Assembly: GCF_040640215.1 (NCBI RefSeq)
Contig: NZ_JBFABG010000004.1
Coordinates: 248,001-312,000, forward strand
Length of the DNA: 64,000 nt
Source of the DNA: Actinosynnema sp040640215
GTDB lineage: Bacteria > Actinomycetota > Actinomycetes > Mycobacteriales > Pseudonocardiaceae
Direction of reading: 5' to 3'
In this document: positions 57,961-64,000 of the stretch, in pieces
Position numbering within the stretch: the first letter of the stretch is position 1
Layout of the letters: each line of letters begins with the position of its first letter
The notes under the pieces: model-generated
Database searches by the model: none
What the model was told of the DNA's origin: nothing
What the model saw: the letters and a program-made list of their open reading frames with translations, nothing else
Made by a program: the position numbers and the translations under genes

Positions 57961-59643
57961 CTAGTTCACCGGGATGATCGTCGGCACGATCATCGGGCGG
58001 CGGCGGTAGGTCTCGGCGACCCAGCGGCCCACCACGCGGCGCACGGCCTGGGCGATGCGGTGCGAATCGGTGATGCCCTCGGCCTCGGTGCGCGAGAGTT
58101 CCATCTCCACCAGGGAGATGGCCTGGTCCAGCGCCTTCGGGTCGTCCGAGAAGCCCCGGCCGGACACCGTGGGCGGGGCGACCGCGCGACCGGAGTTCGA
58201 GTCGATCGCGACCGTGATGGCGATGAAACCGCCCTCGCCGAGCACCAGGCGGTCGGACAGGGTCGACTCGCCGACGTCGCCGACCGACAGGCCGTCGACG
58301 TAGACGTGGCCGACCTCGACCTTGCCGCTGACGGCGGCCTTGCCGTCGACCATGTCCACGACCACGCCGTCCTCGGCGATGACCACGCGCTCCTCGGCGA
58401 CGCCCGTGGCGACCGCGAGCGCGGCGTTGGCGCGCAGGTGCCGCCACTCGCCGTGCACCGGCATGACGTTGGACGGCCGCACCGCGTTGTACAGGAACAG
58501 CAGCTCGCCGGCCGGCGAGTGGCCGGAGACGTGCACCTTGGCGTTGCCCTGGTGGATGACCGTCGCGCCCAGCCTGGCCAGGCCGTTGACCACGCCGAAC
58601 ACCGCGTTCTCGTTGCCCGGGATGAGCGAGCTGGCCAGCACGATGGTGTCGCCGGCCTGGATCGAGATCTGCCGGTGCTCGCCGCGCGCCATCCGGGACA
58701 GCGCCGACAGCGGCTCGCCCTGCGACCCGGTCGAGACGAACAGCACCTCGTTCTCCGGCATGTCCATGGCCTCGTGGAGGTCCACGAACAGGCCGTCGGG
58801 CACCTTGAGGAAGCCCAACTCGGCGGCGATGCCCATGTTCCGGACCATGGACCGGCCGACCAGCGCGACCCGCCGGTTGTACTGGGCGGCCACGTCGAGC
58901 ACCTGCTGCACGCGGTGCACGTGCGAGGCGAAGCAGGCCACGATGACCCGCTGGTTGGCCTTGCGGATGACGTTCTCCAGCACCGGGCCGATCTCCCGCT
59001 CCGGTGCCACGAAACCGGGCACCTCGGCGTTGGTGGAGTCGACCAGGAACAGGTCCACGCCCTCGTCGCCCAGCCGGGAGAACCCGGCCAGGTCGGTCAG
59101 CCGGCCGTCCAGCGGGAGCTGGTCGAGCTTGATGTCACCGGTGTGCAGCACCAGGCCGGCGGCGGTGCGGATGGCGACCGCGACGGCGTCCGGGATGGAG
59201 TGGTTGACCGCGAAGAACTCCAGCTCGTACGGGCCGAACGCGCGGTGCTCGCCGTCCGAGATCTCCACCAGGGAGGGGTGCTGGCGGTGTTCCTTGCACT
59301 TGGCCGCGAGCAGCGCCAGCGTGAACCGGGACCCCACGACGGGCAGGTCCGGGCGCAGCTTGAGCAGGAACGGCACCGCGCCGATGTGGTCCTCGTGACC
59401 GTGCGTCAGGACCAGCGCCTCGATGTCGTCCAGCCGGTCCTCGATGGCCCGGAAGTCCGGCAGGATCAGGTCCACGCCGGGTTGGTCGTCCTCGGGGAAC
59501 AGCACGCCGCAGTCCACGACCAGCAGGCGGCCGGCGTGTTCGAACACGGTCATGTTGCGGCCGACCTCGCCGATCCCCCCCAGTGCGACGACGCGCAGAC
59601 CTCCGTCGGGCAGTGCGGGCGGGGGTGAGTTCGGATTGATCAC
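57961..59643 (-). CDS. rnj: ribonuclease J
   Basis: Metallo-beta-lactamase/beta-CASP ribonuclease (5'-exo and endo) of 560 residues. VVALGGIGEVGRNMTVF (near residue 18), metal site THGHEDHIGAVPFLL, AVNHSIPDAVAVAI, HTGDIKLDQLPLDGRLTDL in parts, beta-CASP VGRSMVRNMGIA, VSTGSQGEPLSALSRMA and the metal HVSGHSPAGE and MPVHGEWRHLRANA near the end. GTG at 59643 overlaps the dapA stop, so dapA and rnj are coupled, as in other actinobacteria. Confidence 0.96.
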   Translation of the reverse strand: MINPNSPPPALPDGGLRVVALGGIGEVGRNMTVFEHAGRLLVVDCGVLFPEDDQPGVDLILPDFRAIEDRLDDIEALVLTHGHEDHIGAVPFLLKLRPDLPVVGSRFTLALLAAKCKEHRQHPSLVEISDGEHRAFGPYELEFFAVNHSIPDAVAVAIRTAAGLVLHTGDIKLDQLPLDGRLTDLAGFSRLGDEGVDLFLVDSTNAEVPGFVAPEREIGPVLENVIRKANQRVIVACFASHVHRVQQVLDVAAQYNRRVALVGRSMVRNMGIAAELGFLKVPDGLFVDLHEAMDMPENEVLFVSTGSQGEPLSALSRMARGEHRQISIQAGDTIVLASSLIPGNENAVFGVVNGLARLGATVIHQGNAKVHVSGHSPAGELLFLYNAVRPSNVMPVHGEWRHLRANAALAVATGVAEERVVIAEDGVVVDMVDGKAAVSGKVEVGHVYVDGLSVGDVGESTLSDRLVLGEGGFIAITVAIDSNSGRAVAPPTVSGRGFSDDPKALDQAISLVEMELSRTEAEGITDSHRIAQAVRRVVGRWVAETYRRRPMIVPTIIPVN

Positions 59644-60536
59644 GCGTTGACTCCCAGTTCGGCCGTGACGGCCTCGATGTCCTCGGTTGACGCCGGTACC
59701 AGGGGCAGCCTCGGTTCACCCACGTCCAGGCCCGTGAGGCGCAGCGCGGCCTTCGTGTAGACGACTCCCGGCATCCGGTTGAACGGCCGCAGCAGCGGCA
59801 GCAATTCGTGGTGGATCGTGGTCGCGCGGGCCACGTGGCCCGCCTCGAACGCGTCCAGCATCCCGCGCAGGCGCTCGCCGGCGAGGTGCGAGATGACGCT
59901 GACGAAACCGACCGCGCCCACCGACAGCCAGGGCAGGTTGAGCGGGTCGTCGCCGGAGTAGTAGGCCAGGTCGGTGGCCGCGATGACCTTGCTGCCGGCG
60001 AGCAGGTCGCCCTTGGCGTCCTTCACCGCGACGATGCGCGGGTGGTCCGCCAGCCGCAGGAGGGTTTCCACCTCGATCGGGACGACCGTGCGCGGCGGGA
60101 TGTCGTACAGCATCACCGGCAGGCCCACGGTGTCGGCAACGGCGCGGAAGTGCGCCTCCACCCCGGCCTGGGACGGCCGCGAGTAGTACGGGGTGACCAG
60201 CAGCAGGCCGTGCGCGCCGGCGGCTTCCGCCTGCCGCGAGAGGTGCGCGCTGTGCGCGGTGTCGTACGTGCCGGACCCGCTGACCACGGTCGCGCGGTCG
60301 CCGACGGCCTCGACCACGGCGCGGATCAGGTCGGCCTTCTCGGCGTCGGTCGTCGTCGGGCTCTCCCCGGTCGTGCCGTTCACCACGAGACCGTCGCTGC
60401 CGCGCCCGACCAGGTGCTCCGCGAGGTGCTGCGCCTTGTCCAGGTCCAACGCCCCGGAGGCGTCGAACGGGGTCACCATGGCGGTGAGCACGCGCCCGAA
60501 AGGACGGCCGGGCGAAGCGGTAGGGCATCCGGTCAT
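59640..60536 (-). CDS. dapA: 4-hydroxy-tetrahydrodipicolinate synthase
   Basis: Condenses pyruvate and aspartate semialdehyde, first step to diaminopimelate and lysine. TIM-barrel motifs: VTPFDASGALDLDKA, NGTTGESPTTTDAEK (Thr pair), LLLVTPYYSRPSQAG, MLYDIPPRTVVPIE (Tyr) and IVAVKDAKGDL (Schiff-base Lys, near residue 165), GDDPLNLPWLSVGAVGFVSV. ATG at 60536 preceded by TAGCGT at 6 bases; a TTG two codons earlier is less likely. 298 residues. It supplies the diaminopimelate used by murE in this window. Confidence 0.95.
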   Translation of the reverse strand: MTGCPTASPGRPFGRVLTAMVTPFDASGALDLDKAQHLAEHLVGRGSDGLVVNGTTGESPTTTDAEKADLIRAVVEAVGDRATVVSGSGTYDTAHSAHLSRQAEAAGAHGLLLVTPYYSRPSQAGVEAHFRAVADTVGLPVMLYDIPPRTVVPIEVETLLRLADHPRIVAVKDAKGDLLAGSKVIAATDLAYYSGDDPLNLPWLSVGAVGFVSVISHLAGERLRGMLDAFEAGHVARATTIHHELLPLLRPFNRMPGVVYTKAALRLTGLDVGEPRLPLVPASTEDIEAVTAELGVNA

Positions 60537-60542
60537 GGCCAA

Positions 60543-60548
60543 ACGCTA
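60543..60548 (-). promoter_or_regulatory. leaderless-type -10 of dapA
   Basis: TAGCGT on the minus strand, 6 bases before the ATG. Confidence 0.55.
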
Positions 60549-60585
60549 CCGCCCGACCTGCGCGCAGGGCCTGATGGGCCGGGGT

Positions 60586-61206
60586 TCACAGGCTCCGGTT
60601 CACGTTCTCGACGGCCGCGACGGCGTCCGGGTCGCCGTCGAATTCCACCTCGACCCGCTCACGGCCGAAGGCGTGCAGCACCAGTTCCGAGACCTGCCCG
60701 GTCAGCACCACCGGGTTCGACCCGGCCTTGACGGTGACCGACTCCCCGTCCGGCCGGCGCAGCACCACGCCGACCGGGCTGGACCGGTAGGTGAGCTTCC
60801 CGACCCGGCGCAGCCCGCTCCACAGCGCGGCGTCGCGCACGGGGTCGGGCGAGCGGGGCCGCCAGTCGGCCGCCGCGCGCCGCACGTCCTCGTGGTGCAC
60901 GAAGTACTCGACGCTGTTGACCAGCTCGTCCAGCAGCACGTACGGGGACCACTTCGGCGGTCCGGTGCGCACCAGCGCGACCAGCTCGTCCCACGGCTTC
61001 GCCGCGTACGCGTCCTGCACCTTGCGGGTGTGCCCGGCCAGCGGCTTGACCAGGATGCCCGCCGCCGCGTCGGGGCGGCGTTCGCGCAGCACGAGGTGCG
61101 CGGCGAGGTCTCTGGTGCGCCACGGGTCGCACAGGGTCGGCGCGTCCGGCCCGACCTCCGCGAACAGCTCGCTGAGCAGCCTGCGTTCGTCCTGTGCGAC
61201 TCCCAT
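60586..61206 (-). CDS. TIGR03085-type, mycothiol-dependent maleylpyruvate isomerase-like protein
   Basis: 206-residue protein of the actinobacterial MPI/DinB-like superfamily. DERRLLSELFAEVGPDAPTLCDPWRTRDLAAHLVLRERRPDA is recognisable in parts (LCDPWRTRDLAAHLVLRE near residues 25-42), with FVHHEDVRRA (metal His pair) and ELVLHAFGRERVEVEF at the C-terminus. These proteins are thought to bind metal and use mycothiol; the reaction is unknown here. ATG with TAACCT 6 bases upstream. Confidence 0.85.
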   Translation of the reverse strand: MGVAQDERRLLSELFAEVGPDAPTLCDPWRTRDLAAHLVLRERRPDAAAGILVKPLAGHTRKVQDAYAAKPWDELVALVRTGPPKWSPYVLLDELVNSVEYFVHHEDVRRAAADWRPRSPDPVRDAALWSGLRRVGKLTYRSSPVGVVLRRPDGESVTVKAGSNPVVLTGQVSELVLHAFGRERVEVEFDGDPDAVAAVENVNRSL

Positions 61207-61212
61207 GGACCC

Positions 61213-61218
61213 AGGTTA
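61213..61218 (-). promoter_or_regulatory. leaderless-type -10 of the TIGR03085 gene
   Basis: TAACCT on the minus strand, 6 bases before the ATG and overlapping the kinase stop codon. Confidence 0.55.
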
Positions 61219-62667
61219 CTTCTCCGCGTAGACCTGCTCCTTGAGCAGTGCGCGGTCCTTGCTCCACAGCACGCACGTGATGTCGCGGCTGCCCTTGGAC
61301 GCGGAGTAGGACTCCTTCCACTCCGCGGCGGTGGGTACCACGGCGGCGTAGCGCAGCGTGGTGTCCTTGTCCTCCGTCGGCACCCGTGCCGACGCGAACA
61401 CCAGCGTGCAGTAGTCCTCGGCGAAGTTCTTCAGGTAGTCGTCACCCGGGTAGGCGACCGACGCCAGTGACCCGAACGGGTCGCCCTGCGCGTACACCTC
61501 GATGTTGTGCTCGCTGTCGCAGTCCGCGCTGCCGACCCGGACCGAGTCGGCCAGGAAGTTGTCGCCGCACTGGTTGACGCTGAGCGTGAACTCCGGCAGT
61601 TGGCCACCGCCGCCGACCGTGACGGTCTCCGCCATCGCGGCGGGCGGGTTGTCGCCGAACAGCCACCGGTCGACCACGATCCCGCCGACGAAGAGCACCA
61701 CCGCGGCCAACCCGGCGGCGACCGCGATCAGGTTGCGCACCCACGGCTTGCGCGGCGACTGGTTTCCCGAAGGTGGTTGCGGCTGGTACTGCATGGTCGG
61801 GTTGGGGCCGGTGAAGCCCTGCGGCGGGGTCGGCTGGGCCACCGCGCGTTCCAGCATGGCGCGAGCCTGCGGGCCGCTGAGCCGGGCGTTCGGGTCGGGC
61901 ATCATCAGGCCGGTGATGACCGCGCCGAGCACGCCGTGCGCCCTGGTCAGCCGGGGCATCTCGTTCATGATGGCGTGCAGCGTGGACGCCGTGGTGGACC
62001 GCTCGTAGGGGTTCGCGCCCTCGACGGCGTAGCAGAGCGTCGCGCCCAGCGCCCACAGGTCGGAGGCGGGCGAGGCCTCGTGGCCGTGGATGCGCTCCGG
62101 GGACATGTACGCGGGCGAGCCGATCAGGCTGCCGCTGGTGGTCAGCCGGGGGTCGTCCACGGCCTGGGCGATGCCGAAGTCGGTCAGCTTTACCCGGCCG
62201 TTCGGCTGGACCATGAGGTTGCCGGGCTTCACGTCGCGGTGCACGATCCCCGCCTGGTGGGCGGTGTCCAGCGCGGACAGCGCCTGCACGGCGAGCGGGA
62301 TCACCCGGTCCTGCGGCAGCGGGCCGCCCTGGGCGACGATCGTGGACAGCGTGGCCGCCTCGACCAGCTCCATGACGATGTAGTTCGTGCCGTGCTCGGC
62401 GACCACGTCGAACACGGTCACCACGCCGGGGTCGTTGAGCCGGCCCGCGGTGCGCGCCTCGCGCAGCACCCGCTCCTCCAGGACCCGGCGCTCCTCGTGC
62501 GCGATGCCGTCGGGCAGGTGCAGCTCCTTGATCGCGACCTGCCGCCCGATCACGTTGTCCTGGGCGCGCCACACGACGCCCATGCCGCCCCGGCCGAGTT
62601 CACCGAGCAGCGCGTACCTGCCCGCGATCACCCTCGGCTGGGTGTTCACGCCTTGTGGACCAGTCAC
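61216..62667 (-). CDS. membrane Ser/Thr protein kinase with septum-formation-type ectodomain
   Basis: 483-residue Hanks-type kinase. The kinase domain (about residues 17-275) shows GELGRGGMGVVWRA (ATP loop), VAIKELHL (Lys), IVHRDVKPGNLMV (HRD), KLTDFGIAQ (DFG) and SPAYMSPE (activation-segment anchor). A Pro/Gln-rich juxtamembrane linker and one membrane helix (about 318-342) follow. The ectodomain has four Cys and the VNQCGDNFLADSVRVGSADCD pattern, in parts, seen in septum-formation (PF13845-like) proteins, so an envelope stress or division role is possible. GTG start with GAGGGAG. No PASTA repeats, so it is not PknB. Confidence 0.9.
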   Translation of the reverse strand: MTGPQGVNTQPRVIAGRYALLGELGRGGMGVVWRAQDNVIGRQVAIKELHLPDGIAHEERRVLEERVLREARTAGRLNDPGVVTVFDVVAEHGTNYIVMELVEAATLSTIVAQGGPLPQDRVIPLAVQALSALDTAHQAGIVHRDVKPGNLMVQPNGRVKLTDFGIAQAVDDPRLTTSGSLIGSPAYMSPERIHGHEASPASDLWALGATLCYAVEGANPYERSTTASTLHAIMNEMPRLTRAHGVLGAVITGLMMPDPNARLSGPQARAMLERAVAQPTPPQGFTGPNPTMQYQPQPPSGNQSPRKPWVRNLIAVAAGLAAVVLFVGGIVVDRWLFGDNPPAAMAETVTVGGGGQLPEFTLSVNQCGDNFLADSVRVGSADCDSEHNIEVYAQGDPFGSLASVAYPGDDYLKNFAEDYCTLVFASARVPTEDKDTTLRYAAVVPTAAEWKESYSASKGSRDITCVLWSKDRALLKEQVYAEK

Positions 62668-62767
62668 CGTTCGTTACTCCCTCAACCCCTGGACGGGCGA
62701 ACGCTACTTCAGACCACTCAGGACGCCGCGCGGTTTCACGGATTCGTGATCGGGTTGGTCCGACTCG

Positions 62768-63157
62768 TCACGCGGGTGGGTTCACCTCGTGACCGGACGA
62801 CCGCAGAGCGGTGACCGCGCGGCCCAGGTCCGCGCCCTTCACGAGCAGGTGGTCGGTGTCGTAGGTGGACAGTGCGAACAGGCTCACACCCGCCGCCGCG
62901 AGCTCGCCGGACAGGGCCGCCATGATGCCCGTGAGGGTGAACTCCAGCGGTCCGCGCACGGTCAGCAGCCGCCAACCGGCCTGCACGTGGTCGGCCGGCG
63001 GGGCGTGCTCGCTCGGGCAGACGATCGACAGCTCGTCGGGCGTCCGGGTGACCGAGACCAGGGCGTGGTCCAGCAGCCCGGCCGGGACCGGCGCGTCGGC
63101 GGCGAGCCGGGCGACGGTGTACTCCCCCGGCCGGACGTCGACGATCAGCCGCTTCAC
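62768..63157 (-). CDS. ACT-domain protein
   Basis: 129-residue protein with two ACT-like segments: the CASTOR/ACT_7-like N-terminal part (RLIVDVRPGEYTVARLAA) and a C-terminal GPLEFTLTGIMAALSGELAAAGVSLFALSTYDTDHLLVKG, in parts (LTGIMAALSGELAAAGVSLFAL near 77-98; STYDTDHLLVK), typical of small amino-acid-sensing ACT proteins. GTG at 63157, 5 bases after thyX with a GAGGGG site; the open frame above is part of thyX. Ligand unknown. Confidence 0.85.
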   Translation of the reverse strand: MKRLIVDVRPGEYTVARLAADAPVPAGLLDHALVSVTRTPDELSIVCPSEHAPPADHVQAGWRLLTVRGPLEFTLTGIMAALSGELAAAGVSLFALSTYDTDHLLVKGADLGRAVTALRSSGHEVNPPA

Positions 63158-63162
63158 GTGCT

Positions 63163-63915
63163 CTACCCCTCGGTGACGAGCGGGCTGGACGCGACCTCGG
63201 AACCGTCCGGCAGCGCGGAGATGGTGAAGTCGGCGAAGGCGTTCGCGACGGCCTTCTGGAGCTGGCGCAGGCACTCGATCGCCAACGCGCGGATCTCCAC
63301 GTCGGCGGCCTCGGTGGCGCGCATCGCGATGAAGTGCCGCCACGCGCGGTAGTTGCCGGTCACCACGATGCGGGTCTCGGTGGCGTTGGGCAGGATCGCG
63401 CGCGCCGCCTGGCGGGCCTGCTTGCGGCGCAGGGTGGCGCTCGGCACGTCGGAGAACTTCTCCTCAAGCCCCTTGAGCAGGTCGTTGTAGGCCTCGACAC
63501 TGGCCTGCGCGGCCTTGAGGAACATCTCGTGCAGCTCGGGGTCGTCGGCGATGACGGCCGGCTCGACCATGGCGGCGTTGCGCTCGGGCACGTACCGCTG
63601 GGAGAGCTGCGAGTACGAGAAGTGCCGGTGGCGGATCAGCTCGTGGGTCAGCGACCGGGAGATGCCGGTCAGGTAGAAGCTGACCGAGCCGTGCTCCAGC
63701 ACGGACAGGTGCCCGACCTCGATGATGTGCTTGAGGTAGCCGGAGTTGGTGGCCGTGGCCGGATTCGGCTTGGTCCACGACTGGTAGCAGGCACGGCCCG
63801 CGAACTCGGCGAGGGCCTCGCCGCCGTCCGCGTCGGTGGACCACGGGACGCCGTCCGGGGGGAAGAACTCCGTCTTCGCGATCAACTGCACCTTCGGCGA
63901 CACCGTCTGAGCCAT
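63163..63915 (-). CDS. thyX: flavin-dependent thymidylate synthase
   Basis: Methylates dUMP to dTMP with FAD/NADPH. 250 residues. The ThyX signature RHRHFSYSQLSQR (RHRxxSxxxxSxR, near residues 96-108) is intact, with VGHLSVLEHGSVSFYL and TGNYRAWRHFIAMRAT. ATG with TAGGGT 7 bases upstream. It sits with dapA and rnj as in Mycobacterium. Confidence 0.96.
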   Translation of the reverse strand: MAQTVSPKVQLIAKTEFFPPDGVPWSTDADGGEALAEFAGRACYQSWTKPNPATATNSGYLKHIIEVGHLSVLEHGSVSFYLTGISRSLTHELIRHRHFSYSQLSQRYVPERNAAMVEPAVIADDPELHEMFLKAAQASVEAYNDLLKGLEEKFSDVPSATLRRKQARQAARAILPNATETRIVVTGNYRAWRHFIAMRATEAADVEIRALAIECLRQLQKAVANAFADFTISALPDGSEVASSPLVTEG

Positions 63916-63922
63916 GGCGGAA

Positions 63923-63928
63923 ACCCTA
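63923..63928 (-). promoter_or_regulatory. leaderless-type -10 of thyX
   Basis: TAGGGT on the minus strand, 7 bases before the ATG. No ribosome site. Confidence 0.65.
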
Positions 63929-64000
63929 ACCGATCCGCTGTTCGGCCCTGCCGCACCACGGTCGTCGACGCGGTGCGTGCACGGGTGGTTCCGCAGCGCT

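Overview
The window is high-GC (about 70% or more) actinobacterial chromosome. Gene content and order resemble Pseudonocardiales (Saccharothrix, Lentzea, Actinosynnema type), but the genus is inferred from general likeness, not measured. GTG starts, 4-base start/stop overlaps and TANNNT hexamers 6-8 nt before a start codon (leaderless promoters) recur throughout.

Region 1 (1-25.7 kb, mostly minus strand) is the division and cell-wall (dcw) cluster. In transcription order it runs mraZ, rsmH, ftsL, ftsI, murE, murF, mraY, murD, ftsW, murG, murC, ftsQ, ftsZ, pgeF (yfiH), yggS, sepF, yggT, wag31, a small membrane protein and ileS (cut by the window edge). mraZ has a promoter covered by 10-bp-spaced MraZ-type repeats, and ileS has a translational T-box leader. 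Two things interrupt the usual order: a DinB-fold gene between ftsQ and ftsZ, and a four-gene accessory block between murD and ftsW (phosphotransferase, DUF397, XRE/DUF5753 regulator, unknown protein).

Region 2 (25.7-31.7 kb) is a plus-strand moxR / DUF58 / transglutaminase operon followed by a DUF3040 gene. Region 3 (31.7-44.3 kb) is mixed: an AbiEi-like protein, a small membrane protein, a Crp-family regulator, dinB polymerase IV with a LexA-type box, a divergent amidohydrolase and glutamine-synthetase-like pair (the two halves of a FluG-type protein as separate genes), an ECF sigma factor, a methyltransferase divergent from an orphan ParA, LysE, Nei2, PyrD and a UraA-type permease. About 1.1 kb without a recognisable gene follows, carrying tandem repeats.

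Region 4 (45.4-64 kb) matches the block known from Mycobacterium around clgR, pspA, pgsA3, argA, ftsK, rnj, dapA and thyX. It holds clgR-pspA-pspM (envelope stress), cinA-pgsA-rimO, argA, a MerR regulator with a palindromic 19-bp-spacer promoter, a secreted phospholipase A2, ftsK, an acyltransferase, dapA-rnj, a TIGR03085-type protein, a Ser/Thr kinase and thyX with an ACT-domain gene. Between rimO and argA sits an accessory pair: an intact RloA-type ATPase and a decayed rloB with an internal deletion and a stop codon.

Most of the window is conserved housekeeping DNA. The observations most worth following are the regulatory sites (T-box, MraZ operator, LexA box, ClgR box, MerR promoter, leaderless starts), the accessory block inside the dcw cluster, the RloAB remnant, and the unusual low-complexity tails on FtsZ and FtsL. 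I did not find a clearly new multi-gene system.
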